Origin: an uncultured Neomegalonema sp.
Lineage (GTDB): Bacteria > Pseudomonadota > Alphaproteobacteria > Rhodobacterales > Rhodobacteraceae
Length of the DNA stretch: 35,300 nt
Reading direction: 5' to 3'
Assembly: GCA_937974055.1 (NCBI GenBank)
Contig: CALJIU010000218.1
Location: forward strand, 1-35,300
The notes under the pieces are model-generated. The model was not told the DNA's origin, searched no databases, and was given only the letters and a program-made list of their open reading frames with translations. The stretch's first letter is position 1. Every line of letters begins with the position of its first letter. Shown one piece after another: positions 1 to 7,714 of the stretch. The position numbers and the translations under genes were made by a program.

Positions 1-341
1 AGGATCGTGCGCGCATCGGGCTTCATCAGCCCGAACAGCACCCCGTCACGGAATACCGCCGCTGCTTCCCCTGCCCCGGTGCGCACCTCCATCAGATGCC
101 CATCGGCCAGATCAGGCCGCTCCCGCATCAGCGTCGCAAGCGCGGGTTCGCTGGCATTCCCGCCGGTCATGTCGAAGCGCTGCGGGTACACCTGCTTGTC
201 CCGCGCCATGAAAGTGTGCTCACCGGGACCATACAGCCCCTCGTAGCGGCCATCCAACGAGACGAGCGCGCGCCAGCCTTCATAGACGATGATACGTTCG
301 ACGCCCAGGAGAGCGTCGGCGAATTTACGGATAACAGTCAT
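1..341 (-). CDS. Slipin/SPFH-like protein, 5' part only
   Basis: The gene reads leftward from ATG at 341 and runs off the window edge, so only about the first 113 codons are visible. An AGGAGAGG Shine-Dalgarno lies 5 bases upstream, which fixes the start. The visible part is one open frame with no stop. It has the N-terminal pattern of bacterial slipin/stomatin-like proteins: a short strand motif (ERIIVYEGW), then DGRYEGLYGPGEH, the 'display loop plus GPG' segment that precedes the SPFH domain in slipins, and later a second VFRDGVLFGLM repeat. Slipins are membrane-associated scaffold proteins and many have no assigned task. The SPFH core itself lies outside the window, so the family call rests on the N-terminus only. 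Confidence 0.6.
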   Translation of the reverse strand, partial: MTVIRKFADALLGVERIIVYEGWRALVSLDGRYEGLYGPGEHTFMARDKQVYPQRFDMTGGNASEPALATLMRERPDLADGHLMEVRTGAGEAAAVFRDGVLFGLMKPDARTI

Positions 342-681
342 TGGCCTCTCCTGTGATTGCGCGAGCCTTTCACAACAAGCGGAATACCTGTGCATTGGTC
401 GCTTTGGCTGGGGGTTGAGAAAGAGATTGAGCGATTTCCGATGCCGAACGTGGCGGGCCGCCACGGGCGTAACGCGAGCGGATGTCGGGGGCGAGAGGCG
501 GCACATCCGGAAACAAGCCGAAGCCCGATCCTTCTGTGCGGCTCCCCACCGCCTTCACCATCATCATCGCGCCGGTGACGAACCCGTGGTCCCCACTCCA
601 AACGCATCGACCCGAAGGAAAACACGCGAGGGAAGGGACCGGCCCGACACCGGAAACCGTTTCAGTTCAGACAGCTTTGCA
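342..681. other. Intergenic stretch without a confident gene
   Basis: No convincing gene is seen. A 65-codon minus-strand frame (370-567, starting ATGATGATG) ends 29 bases before the slipin start. It has no good Shine-Dalgarno and no recognisable domain, so I do not call it. The stretch may carry the leader and promoter of the slipin-like gene, but no strong -35/-10 pair stands out. Confidence 0.4.
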
Positions 682-725
682 GGCTGTTACAGGACTCGAA
701 CCTGTGAGGCTTTCGCCCTTACCAT
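682..725 (-). pseudogene. tRNA fragment: GNRA hairpin plus T-arm
   Basis: Directly behind the CCA of the tRNA-like element at 726-800 the minus strand carries a D-loop-like ATGGTAAGG, a 4-bp hairpin capped by GAAA, and a perfect T-arm (ACAGG-TTCGAGT-CCTGT, 689-705). This is followed by AACAGCC, which looks like the 3' strand of an acceptor stem. No matching 5' strand (GGCTGTT) is present upstream and no seven-base anticodon loop can be drawn. It therefore looks like the remnant of a second tRNA that lost its 5' half and anticodon arm. A working RNA of unusual shape is possible but less likely. Confidence 0.5.
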
Positions 726-800
726 TGGAGTGATGACGGGGATCGAACCCGCTACAGTCAGATTATCGGTCTGATGCTCTATCCAGATGAGCTACATCAC
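726..800 (-). tRNA. Degenerate tRNA-Ile-like gene, anticodon GAT
   Basis: The minus strand folds as a cloverleaf. It has a 6-bp acceptor stem (GTGATG/CATCAC), a TA linker, a D-arm with GCTC/GAGC stem and GG in the loop, an anticodon arm TCAGA-CCGATAA-TCTGA, a 5-base variable loop, a T-arm GCGGG-TTCGATC-CCCGT, then T and an encoded CCA. The anticodon reads GAT (isoleucine). Two oddities speak against a normal housekeeping tRNA. The acceptor stem has 6 pairs instead of 7, because adding base 801 gives a C-T mismatch. Position 33 is C where T is nearly universal. It may be a phage-type or decaying tRNA. The fold is directly visible; function is uncertain. Confidence 0.6.
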
Positions 801-896
801 GATGGGTGTGAACCACCGTTCCAGCGGCGATTGCCGAACACTGGCCTCGCAACATGCAAACCCAAGGGGCGCATGGGGACGGAGACATATTTTCAT
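792..896 (-). CDS. Possible 34-aa ORF with a perfect Shine-Dalgarno
   Basis: An AAGGAGGT sequence (complement of 901-908) sits 4 bases before ATG at 896, the strongest ribosome site in the window. The frame has 34 codons and ends in TAG at 794-792, inside the 5' end of the tRNA-like element. The peptide has three Cys (one CC pair) and no signal peptide or known motif. It resembles no family I recognise. It may be a leader peptide or a remnant of a longer gene cut by the tRNA region, or the match may be chance. Low confidence that a stable protein is made. Confidence 0.3.
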   Translation of the reverse strand: MKICLRPHAPLGFACCEASVRQSPLERWFTPIVM

Positions 897-908
897 ACGG
901 ACCTCCTT

Positions 909-1208
909 TCCTTGAGGCTCAGGCGGTTATTCGCCGAGGCAGGACATGCGGCGAATCGCGCTGCATTCGCAAGCCATGTGTTATTTTTATACCGCATCAA
1001 CGCCTCACATGTTGCTATTTAGCATCATTTTAGCGATTGAACGCCGTAAACGAAACGTCTACACCCTGCCAAACCCACCGCCACACGAGTTGCAGATGAA
1101 CTTTTCCCGCTTGTCCCCAAAGGGGCGCTGATGCGGTGACCGGGCGCTCTCGCGCCGCTGTCGCCTTCAGGTGCCCTTGCCCCCTGATTGTCGATGGAGT
1201 CTTCTCCG
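909..1208. other. Non-coding leader between divergent units
   Basis: This 300-base stretch separates the minus-strand tRNA/small ORF from the ABC exporter gene. Its centre (about 975-1045) is markedly AT-rich against its surroundings and holds a GCTATTTAGC dyad at 1014-1023 and TATAAA on the minus strand, so promoters for both directions are plausible here. No full -35/-10 pair with good spacing was found. No gene is supported. Confidence 0.4.
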
Positions 1209-3047
1209 ATGTTCCGCTGGTTCGCAAACCGCGTCGATCCCTTCCAACCCTACGCGATAGATGACGGCATCCCGCCAACGCTGACGAAATTCTTCGTCGC
1301 GATGCTTTGGCCTGTGCGCAAGATCATCGTCTTAGCGCTCATTCTTGGCGGTGCGGTTGCTCTGCTCGAAATGCTGATGTTTCGCTATGTGCAGCGACTT
1401 GTGGATATCCTTGGTGAGACGACCCCCGCCACGCTTTGGGCCGACCACGGCACCGAGATCATGGTCATGGCCTTTGTCGCCCTGTTCTTGCGCCCGGTTG
1501 TCGATTTCATCGCCGTCTGCACCATCAACCTCACCTATCTCACCCCCGTTGCCGCCCTCGTCCGCTGGCGCACCCATCGCCATGTGCTGCGCCAGTCGGT
1601 TGGCTTCTTCCAAAACGATTTTGCAGGCCGCATCGCCCAGAAGATCGTGCAGACGGGACCAGCGGTGGGCGACTCCGCCTTCAATGTGATCGACGCCTTA
1701 TGGTACTCGACCATCTTCACCCTCGGCGCACTACTGCTGCTGGCCGAAAATGACGCGCGCATGGTGATCCCCTTTGTCCTGTGGCTCGCGGCCTATATCG
1801 CGCTGGCCGTCTACATCGTTCCCCGCGTGGGCCGGTCGTCCCATGCCATGTCAGAGGCACGCTCGGCCATGACGGGCCGGGTGGTGGATAGCTACACCAA
1901 TATCCAAACCGTCAAGCTATTCGCCCATTCCGACCGTGAAGACGGTTACGCCCGCGAAGCAATCGAGGACACCTACACCACCTTTCAGCACCAGATGACC
2001 CTGTTTTCAATGATGGAGGTCGCACTCCTCCTGCTCAACACCCTGCTCATCGCCGGGGTGTGCGGCATGGGCCTGTGGCTGTGGTCGAATGGTGAGATCG
2101 GCGTTGGTGGAGTTGCGGCCAGCACCGCCGTCATGCTCCGCATCTCCGCCATGACGACATGGGTGATGTGGTCGCTGACGCAGTTATTCCAGAATATCGG
2201 CGTGGCGATGGAAGGATACGAGACGATTTCCCGCGCCCGCGAGGTCGTCGATATCCCGAATGCCGCCCCCCTGACCGTCACGCAGGGCGAGATTACCTTT
2301 CAGAACATGCGCTTCATGTACGGTCGCGAAGTCGGCGGCGTGCGCAATATCGACACCGTCATTCGCCCCGGCGAACGGGTCGGCTTGATTGGCCGCTCCG
2401 GCGCGGGCAAGTCCTCCTTGGTGAACCTGCTCCTGCGCTTCTACGACGTGGAAGCGGGGCGCATCCTAATCGACGGCCAAGATATCGCGACCGTCACGCA
2501 GGACAGCCTGCGCGCGAACATCTCGGTCGTGACACAGGATACCGCCCTGCTCCACCGCTCGGTCATGGACAACATTCTCTACGGTCGCCCCGATGCGACC
2601 GAGGAACAGGCAATCGAGGCCGCAAAGCGCGCCCATGCCCATGACTTCATCCTCGACCTCTCCGACCCCTCAGGCCGCACCGCCTACGACGCCCATGTCG
2701 GTGAGCGTGGGGTCAAACTATCCGGCGGCCAGCGCCAGCGTATCGCCATCGCACGGGCCATCCTCAAGGACGCCCCGGTCCTCATCCTTGATGAAGCAAC
2801 CAGCGCCCTCGACTCAGAGGTGGAGGCCGAAATCCAAGACGAACTCGCCGAGCTGATGCAGGGCAAAACCGTCATCGCCATCGCGCATCGCCTATCCACC
2901 ATCGCCCATCTCGACCGGATCGTGGTGATGGATGCGGGCCAGATCGTCGAAGACGGCACCCACGACACCCTCTTGGATCGCAATGGCCTCTATGCCAACT
3001 TCTGGAAACGGCAATCTGGCGGGTTTTTGAATTTGGCGGCGGAATAA
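1209..3047 (+). CDS. ABC exporter, fused membrane and ATPase domains
   Basis: A 612-aa half-transporter of the type-IV (ABCB-like) exporter fold. The N-terminal half has about six membrane segments, the first near residue 40. The C-terminal nucleotide-binding domain shows Walker A GRSGAGKSS (about 395), a Q-loop (VTQD), the signature LSGGQ (about 504), Walker B LILDEATSALD (about 525) and a switch His in AIAHRLS. Such proteins work as dimers and export lipids, peptides or drugs; the substrate cannot be told. ATG 1209 is chosen because GGAG lies 8 bases upstream. The in-frame TTG 1188 and ATG 1194 lack a ribosome site. It heads a row with the next two genes, with a 1-bp gap to the DUF1353 gene. 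Confidence 0.9.
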   Translation: MFRWFANRVDPFQPYAIDDGIPPTLTKFFVAMLWPVRKIIVLALILGGAVALLEMLMFRYVQRLVDILGETTPATLWADHGTEIMVMAFVALFLRPVVDFIAVCTINLTYLTPVAALVRWRTHRHVLRQSVGFFQNDFAGRIAQKIVQTGPAVGDSAFNVIDALWYSTIFTLGALLLLAENDARMVIPFVLWLAAYIALAVYIVPRVGRSSHAMSEARSAMTGRVVDSYTNIQTVKLFAHSDREDGYAREAIEDTYTTFQHQMTLFSMMEVALLLLNTLLIAGVCGMGLWLWSNGEIGVGGVAASTAVMLRISAMTTWVMWSLTQLFQNIGVAMEGYETISRAREVVDIPNAAPLTVTQGEITFQNMRFMYGREVGGVRNIDTVIRPGERVGLIGRSGAGKSSLVNLLLRFYDVEAGRILIDGQDIATVTQDSLRANISVVTQDTALLHRSVMDNILYGRPDATEEQAIEAAKRAHAHDFILDLSDPSGRTAYDAHVGERGVKLSGGQRQRIAIARAILKDAPVLILDEATSALDSEVEAEIQDELAELMQGKTVIAIAHRLSTIAHLDRIVVMDAGQIVEDGTHDTLLDRNGLYANFWKRQSGGFLNLAAE

Positions 3048-3048
3048 G

Positions 3049-3636
3049 ATGAAACAGCAACCGGCTCCCTACACACCGGATATCGGCAATCCGTACACGG
3101 CCCGTGACGAGAATATCGATCTGTTCGAATACGAAAACGATCTTGTCATCCTGCGAATGCGCGATGCTTGTCCGATGGGCAGGGACCGCGAAGCCGACTA
3201 CATCGTCGCCGCTCCCTACACGATCAGCTTCGGACCACAGGAGGATCGTCGCACGATCACCGTACCCAAAGGAATGCTTACCGATCTCACATCGGTCCCC
3301 CGCCCTTTCCGCTGGCTGGTCGAGCGCGTCGGTCCCCACCTCGAAGCCGCGATCGTCCACGATTTCCTCTTCATCGCATGGCAAGACATCGAACCAAAGC
3401 GCCCACCCTCGCGCGACGACTGGCTCTTTGCCAATCGCGTGATGATCGCCGGGATGCGCAGGGCAGAGATCAGCCCTTGGATATGCTGGATCATCGCGCG
3501 GGCCATCGCCTCCAGCTTTTCGTGGCGACGATATGCCCAAGAAGATCCCCAACCCCGCTACATCAATCTAGACGCAGCAGAGTTGGAAACGCAGGGCCTC
3601 GAACCGTCAGAAGACGACGGCCTGGCAATCTCGTGA
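3049..3636 (+). CDS. DUF1353-family protein
   Basis: A 195-aa protein starting one base after the ABC exporter stop, hence probably cotranslated. The middle carries the DUF1353 hallmark: a beta-strand VPKGMLTDLTSVPRP (about residues 74-88), then AAIVHDFLF (about 100-108). This family occurs in phages and as host genes and has no firmly known activity; the conserved D/S/H/D residues look like an active site. A hydrophobic helix (about 141-158) could touch the membrane. Its pairing with an ABC exporter is unusual and suggests a shared envelope-related job, but that is inference. Confidence 0.75.
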   Translation: MKQQPAPYTPDIGNPYTARDENIDLFEYENDLVILRMRDACPMGRDREADYIVAAPYTISFGPQEDRRTITVPKGMLTDLTSVPRPFRWLVERVGPHLEAAIVHDFLFIAWQDIEPKRPPSRDDWLFANRVMIAGMRRAEISPWICWIIARAIASSFSWRRYAQEDPQPRYINLDAAELETQGLEPSEDDGLAIS

Positions 3637-3652
3637 CGCGAAGGAAACCGAC

Positions 3653-4402
3653 ATGACCAAAACCGCCCTCATCACCGGCGCAGCACGTGGTATCGGCCTT
3701 GCCACGGCCCAGCGGTTCCTGCGCGAAGGCTGGAATGTCGTGATGCTGGATCGGGATGCGGACGAGTTGGCCAACGCCGCCGCCCCGCGCCAAGACGCCC
3801 TCGCCATCGTCGCCGACGTATCAATCCCCGAAGACGTTGACCGCGCCATATCCGAGATCGACGCCCGTTTCGGGCGCTTGGATGCGCTGGTCAACAATGC
3901 GGGCGTCGCCGAATTCGGCCCGATTGCCAAAACCGACTTCGCCACGTGGCGGCGGGTCATGGCCACCAATCTCGACGGCGTCTTCCTCACCTCGCAGGCC
4001 GCGATCCCGCTGCTGTCACGCCAGGGCGGAGCCATCGTCAATATCGCAAGCATCTCCGGCCTGCGCGCCAGCACCCTGCGTGTCGCCTATGGCACCTCAA
4101 AGGCCGCCGTGATCCAATTGACGCTCCAGCAGGCCGCCGAACTGGGCGAAGTCGGCATCCGCGCCAATGCCGTCGCCCCCGGCCCCGTCGCGACCAAGCT
4201 TGCGATGGCGGTCCATTCACCAGAGATCATCGCCGCCTACCACGACGCCCTGCCCCTCAACCGCTATGGCCGCGAAGAAGAAATCGCCAATGCGATCTGG
4301 TTTCTATGCTCCGATGAGGCCAGCTTCATCACAGGTCAGGTTCTCGCCGCCGATGGCGGGTTCGAGGCGGTCGGCGTCGGCCTCCCCGCGCTACGCACGT
4401 AG
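3653..4402 (+). CDS. SDR-family NAD(P)-dependent oxidoreductase
   Basis: A 249-aa classical short-chain dehydrogenase. It has the cofactor motif TGAARGIG (residues 8-15), NNAG (about 81-84), the catalytic Ser in the IASIS segment, and YGTSK giving Tyr146 and Lys150. The C-terminus ends in a typical GQVLAADGG segment. The length is normal for the family. An Asp after the second strand (MLDRD) favours NAD over NADP. The substrate cannot be read from sequence. It follows the DUF1353 gene by 16 bases and converges on bhcD with one base between the stops, so any link to the bhc pathway is positional only. Confidence 0.85.
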   Translation: MTKTALITGAARGIGLATAQRFLREGWNVVMLDRDADELANAAAPRQDALAIVADVSIPEDVDRAISEIDARFGRLDALVNNAGVAEFGPIAKTDFATWRRVMATNLDGVFLTSQAAIPLLSRQGGAIVNIASISGLRASTLRVAYGTSKAAVIQLTLQQAAELGEVGIRANAVAPGPVATKLAMAVHSPEIIAAYHDALPLNRYGREEEIANAIWFLCSDEASFITGQVLAADGGFEAVGVGLPALRT

Positions 4403-4403
4403 C

Positions 4404-5369
4404 CTAAAGAGCAACGACCTGCGCCTTGCCCTGCTCCTCGGCCAGCTTGGCGGCGACCGACGCGACCGCAAGATCCTGTAGCCCCACCCCCGTGCCATCG
4501 AACAGCGTAATCTCGTCATCCGAGCGACGCCCCGGATGGTCGCCATTGATGACCGCGCCGATGGGCGTGATGTCGCTTTCCTGTACCGCACCGGTCGCAA
4601 CCGCGTGCTGCGCCTCGCCAATGCTGATCGACTGCGCCACCTCATCGGTAAACAGCGTTGCGGCGGCGACCAGCGCCGGATCGACCTCCTGCTTGCCCTT
4701 CGTGTCGGTACCCATACAGGCGATATGCGTGCCCGGCTTGATCCAATCCCGCATCATCAGGCTGTCATGGGCAGAGGTAATCGTGATGATAACATCCGCC
4801 TCCGCACCCAACTGCTCACGCTCCACCGCCTCGAACGGCAGCCCCAATTCCTCCGCGACCTTACCCAGCGCAGGCAGCATGTCTGGATGAAAATTCCACG
4901 CCACGACCCTCTCGAAATCCCGCTGCTCGACCGCCGAACGCAATTGAAACTGCGCCTGATGCCCCGCCCCGACCATGCCCAGCACCTTAGAGTCCTGACG
5001 CGCCAGATGCGCAATCGACACGGAAGAAGACGCCGCCGTCCGCACCGCCGTCAGGTAATTCCCCCCCACCAACGCCGCCAATTGCCCCGTATCCGGGTCG
5101 AACAGGAAGATCGTCGACTGATGGTTCGTCAGCCCCTTATCCGCATTCCCCGGCCAGTATCCGCCAGATTTCACCCCCAGCGCCTTGCCCGCCCGGTCAA
5201 ATCCAGACTTGAATCCGTAAAGCGCATCGGCATAGCCAATTGCCTCACGAATGACCGGAAAGTTATACGCATCCCCCTTCGCCATCGCGCCGAAGACGTT
5301 CTCCACGGCGGTAAATGCCGCTTTGCGGTCGATGACGGCCTTGCAGACCTCTTCGGAGACGATGAGCAT
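4404..5369 (-). CDS. bhcD: Iminosuccinate reductase (beta-hydroxyaspartate cycle)
   Basis: A 321-aa member of the ornithine cyclodeaminase/mu-crystallin family with the nucleotide motif GAGHQA at residues 134-139 and the family's N-terminal GVKSGG segment. In the beta-hydroxyaspartate cycle BhcD reduces iminosuccinate to L-aspartate with NAD(P)H, closing the cycle. The family alone would not prove this; the order bhcA-B-C-D behind a divergent IclR gene does, since it matches the known Paracoccus cluster. ATG 5369 is chosen for its AGGA site and for homology beginning at MLIVSEEV; the frame upstream runs into the inverted-repeat element. It is 188 bp from bhcC, a large gap for this operon. Confidence 0.88.
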   Translation of the reverse strand: MLIVSEEVCKAVIDRKAAFTAVENVFGAMAKGDAYNFPVIREAIGYADALYGFKSGFDRAGKALGVKSGGYWPGNADKGLTNHQSTIFLFDPDTGQLAALVGGNYLTAVRTAASSSVSIAHLARQDSKVLGMVGAGHQAQFQLRSAVEQRDFERVVAWNFHPDMLPALGKVAEELGLPFEAVEREQLGAEADVIITITSAHDSLMMRDWIKPGTHIACMGTDTKGKQEVDPALVAAATLFTDEVAQSISIGEAQHAVATGAVQESDITPIGAVINGDHPGRRSDDEITLFDGTGVGLQDLAVASVAAKLAEEQGKAQVVAL

Positions 5370-5416
5370 GGGGAAATTCCTTTGGTTCGTGAGAAAAGAG
5401 CGATGCGGCATCTTCT

Positions 5417-5521
5417 CCCTCTCCCCGCTTGCGGGGGGAGGGGGGAGCAGTTCTACAACCAAGAACATCGCGCGAGATGTAGACCCCCCTCCCAACCCTC
5501 CCCCCGCAAGCGGGGAGAGGG
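5417..5521. repeat. 105-bp inverted-repeat (REP/MITE-like) element
   Basis: Two perfect 26-base arms (5417-5442 and 5496-5521) are exact reverse complements around a 53-base centre. Each arm also contains its own small palindrome (CCCCGCTTGCGGGG on the left, CCCCGCAAGCGGGG on the right). The element fills the gap between bhcC and bhcD. It looks like the dispersed GC-rich palindromic repeats seen in many alphaproteobacterial genomes. In RNA it would form a long stable hairpin that could end or slow transcription before bhcD, or protect the upstream mRNA. There is no transposase. Confidence 0.85.
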
Positions 5522-5557
5522 CTAGATGCGCCGACATTCAGACGATTCGCGAGTTAC

Positions 5558-6724
5558 TCAATACGCTAACCCACGCGCCGTCACCGGCCACAGCGTCTCG
5601 ACCTTGCCGTTCCGCACGCCCACATACCAGTCATGGACGTTGCAAGTCGGATCACAATGCCCCGGTACCAGTTTCAGCTTGTCGTTGACCTTCAGCACGC
5701 CATCCGGGTCCGCGATGACGCCATGCTCATCCGAGCACTTCACGTATTCCACATCGTCGCGACCATAGATGAACGGCAACCCGCTATCCACCGATTGCGC
5801 CTTCAACCCCGCATCGCAAATCGCCTTGTCGGCCTTCGCATGGCTCATAACCGAGGTCAGGATGAATAGCGCGTTCTCCCATTCGCCCTCGTCGATCCGG
5901 TTGCCATCCTTGTCTAGAATACGCCCGTAATCGGCATCCATGAATGCGTAAGAGCCACATTGCAGCTCGTTATAAACTCCCGAACTGCCCTCGAAATAGT
6001 AAGAGCCGGTGCCACCGCCCCCGACGATATCGCATTCCAGCCCTTCGGCTTTCAGTCCCGCAACCGCGTCCTTCACCATCGCAATGGCGATATCGGTCTT
6101 GGCCTTGCGCTCATCATAGCTGTCGAGGTGCTGCATCGCGCCCTGATAGGCTTGCAGCCCCGCAAACTTCAGACCCGGTGCAAAATCGATAGCCTTGGCG
6201 ATGGCAACGACGTCTTCCGTCGTCGTCACGCCGCAACGGCCAGCCCCGCAATCGATCTCGACCAGACATTCGATCTCCGTGCCGTGCTTCGTCGCCGCAT
6301 CCGACAGGTCGGGCACGTTCATAATATCATCGACGCAGCAAATCGTCCGCGCGCCCAGCTTGGGAATACGCGCCAGCCGGTCTATCTTCGCCGGGTCGCG
6401 CACTTGGTTCGAGACGAGCACATCCTTGATACCGCCCCGCGCAAACGCTTCGGCCTCGGATACCTTCTGGCAGCAGACGCCGCAGGCTCCACCGAGTTCC
6501 TGTTGGATCATCTGCACATCCACGGATTTATGCATCTTTCCGTGGCTACGGTGGCGCATTCCCGCATTCTTGGCGAAATCGCCCATCTTCTTGATGTTCC
6601 GCTCCATCGCATCGAGATCGACCACGAGGCACGGCGTCTGTATCTCACTTTCATCCATGCCGATGGCGGCGGGGATGTTGTAGCCAACCTCGTACTCGTC
6701 GGAAATCTTAGTAAAGGCATTCAT
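5558..6724 (-). CDS. bhcC: Beta-hydroxyaspartate aldolase
   Basis: A 388-aa fold-type III PLP enzyme of the D-threonine aldolase/DSD1 family. The N-terminal barrel has the PLP-lysine motif SHGKMHK (Lys63 by analogy). The C-terminal domain has the metal-site motif GHCDPTCN. In the beta-hydroxyaspartate cycle it joins glycine and glyoxylate to give (2R,3S)-beta-hydroxyaspartate. ATG 6724 has GGGAG 7 bases upstream. It lies 18 bp behind bhcB. The family also holds D-threonine aldolases and D-serine dehydratases, so the specific call rests on the neighbours. Confidence 0.9.
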   Translation of the reverse strand: MNAFTKISDEYEVGYNIPAAIGMDESEIQTPCLVVDLDAMERNIKKMGDFAKNAGMRHRSHGKMHKSVDVQMIQQELGGACGVCCQKVSEAEAFARGGIKDVLVSNQVRDPAKIDRLARIPKLGARTICCVDDIMNVPDLSDAATKHGTEIECLVEIDCGAGRCGVTTTEDVVAIAKAIDFAPGLKFAGLQAYQGAMQHLDSYDERKAKTDIAIAMVKDAVAGLKAEGLECDIVGGGGTGSYYFEGSSGVYNELQCGSYAFMDADYGRILDKDGNRIDEGEWENALFILTSVMSHAKADKAICDAGLKAQSVDSGLPFIYGRDDVEYVKCSDEHGVIADPDGVLKVNDKLKLVPGHCDPTCNVHDWYVGVRNGKVETLWPVTARGLAY

Positions 6725-6742
6725 AGTTTCGCTCCCATCAAA

Positions 6743-7714
6743 TCAATTTTTCATCCAAGGCAAGGACGCCATGTCCACATTGCCCCCGGTAATCACAACG
6801 CCGACGCGCTTGCCCTCGAAAACCTCACGGTTTTTGAGGATCGTCGCCAGCGGCACGGCACAACTCGGTTCGATCACGATCTTCATCCGCTGCCAAGTCA
6901 GCAGCATCGCGTCGATGATCTCCTGTTCGCTGGCCAGCAGGATATCGGTGACGTGGTTCGACACGAAATGCCATGTCCGCTCCTTCAGTGGCACTTTCAG
7001 GCCATCCGCCACCGTAACCGGCGCATCATCGGCGATGATATGCCCCGCCTTGAACGAGCGATACGCATCATCCGCTTGTTCCGGTTCGGCGGCATAGATT
7101 TCGACATTGGGCGCAATGGCCGAGAGCGTCAGGCACGTCCCCGAAATCATGCCACCACCACCGATGGGCGCGATCACGGCATCCAGCCCCTCGACCTGCT
7201 CCATCATCTCGCGCGAGCACGTCGCCTGCCCGGCGATGACGCGCGGGTCGTTATAGGGATGCACGAAATCCGCGCCTGTCTCCGCCACGACCTCCGCAAA
7301 GACCGCCTCGCGCGACGAGGTGGACGGCTCACACTCCACCACCCGCGCGCCATAGCCGATCATCGCATCCTTCTTCGCCTGCGGTGCCGTGCGCGGCGTC
7401 ACCACCGTCACGGGGATACCCCGCCGACCGGCGGCATAGCTCAATGACAGGCCGTGATTGCCTGACGAATGGGTCGCGACCCCTTTTGCGGCCTGCTCGT
7501 CCGACAGCCCGAAGACGGCATTCGACGCCCCCCGCGCCTTAAACGCCCCTGCCTTCTGAAAGTTCTCACATTTGAAGAACAGGTCCGCCCCGGTCAGGCC
7601 GTTCAGGTATTCCGATGTCAAGATCGGCGTGCGGTGAATATATGGCGCGATACGGTCATGCGCCGCGATTACGTCGTCGAAAGTCGGAAGATTCAGATCA
7701 TCAACGTCTTTCAT
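6743..7714 (-). CDS. bhcB: Beta-hydroxyaspartate dehydratase
   Basis: A 323-aa fold-type II PLP enzyme of the threonine dehydratase/serine racemase family. Visible are the PLP lysine in GAFKARG (Lys59), the SSGNHG loop (83-88) that binds the substrate carboxylate, and the glycine-rich phosphate-binding GGGG (185-188). There is no C-terminal ACT domain, as in serine racemase-type proteins. In the cycle it removes water from beta-hydroxyaspartate to give iminosuccinate, the substrate of BhcD. Its ATG overlaps the bhcA stop by four bases (ATGA), so translation is probably coupled. Out of context it would be called threonine dehydratase. Confidence 0.9.
   Translation of the reverse strand: MKDVDDLNLPTFDDVIAAHDRIAPYIHRTPILTSEYLNGLTGADLFFKCENFQKAGAFKARGASNAVFGLSDEQAAKGVATHSSGNHGLSLSYAAGRRGIPVTVVTPRTAPQAKKDAMIGYGARVVECEPSTSSREAVFAEVVAETGADFVHPYNDPRVIAGQATCSREMMEQVEGLDAVIAPIGGGGMISGTCLTLSAIAPNVEIYAAEPEQADDAYRSFKAGHIIADDAPVTVADGLKVPLKERTWHFVSNHVTDILLASEQEIIDAMLLTWQRMKIVIEPSCAVPLATILKNREVFEGKRVGVVITGGNVDMASLPWMKN

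Noticed and set aside
370-567. 65-codon minus-strand frame ahead of the slipin-like gene
   Set aside because: No convincing ribosome site, motif or composition; not enough to call a gene.
901-910. ACCTCCTTTC, like the 3' end of 16S rRNA, near a tRNA-Ile-like element
   Set aside because: Nothing upstream resembles 16S rRNA, and the tRNA is on the other strand. On the minus strand the same bases are simply a Shine-Dalgarno.
2872-3552. 226-codon minus-strand frame
   Set aside because: Antisense to the ABC exporter and DUF1353 genes, both of which have clear motifs.
5417-5521. CRISPR or insertion sequence at the GC-rich repeats
   Set aside because: There are only two inverted arms, no spacer series and no transposase frame.
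4536-5525. 329-codon plus-strand open frame
   Set aside because: Antisense to bhcD and running into the inverted repeat; Arg/His-rich shadow.
5960-7447. 495-codon plus-strand open frame
   Set aside because: It lies antisense to bhcC and bhcB, has a low-complexity His/Arg-rich product and no family motif. It is a codon-bias shadow of the real genes.
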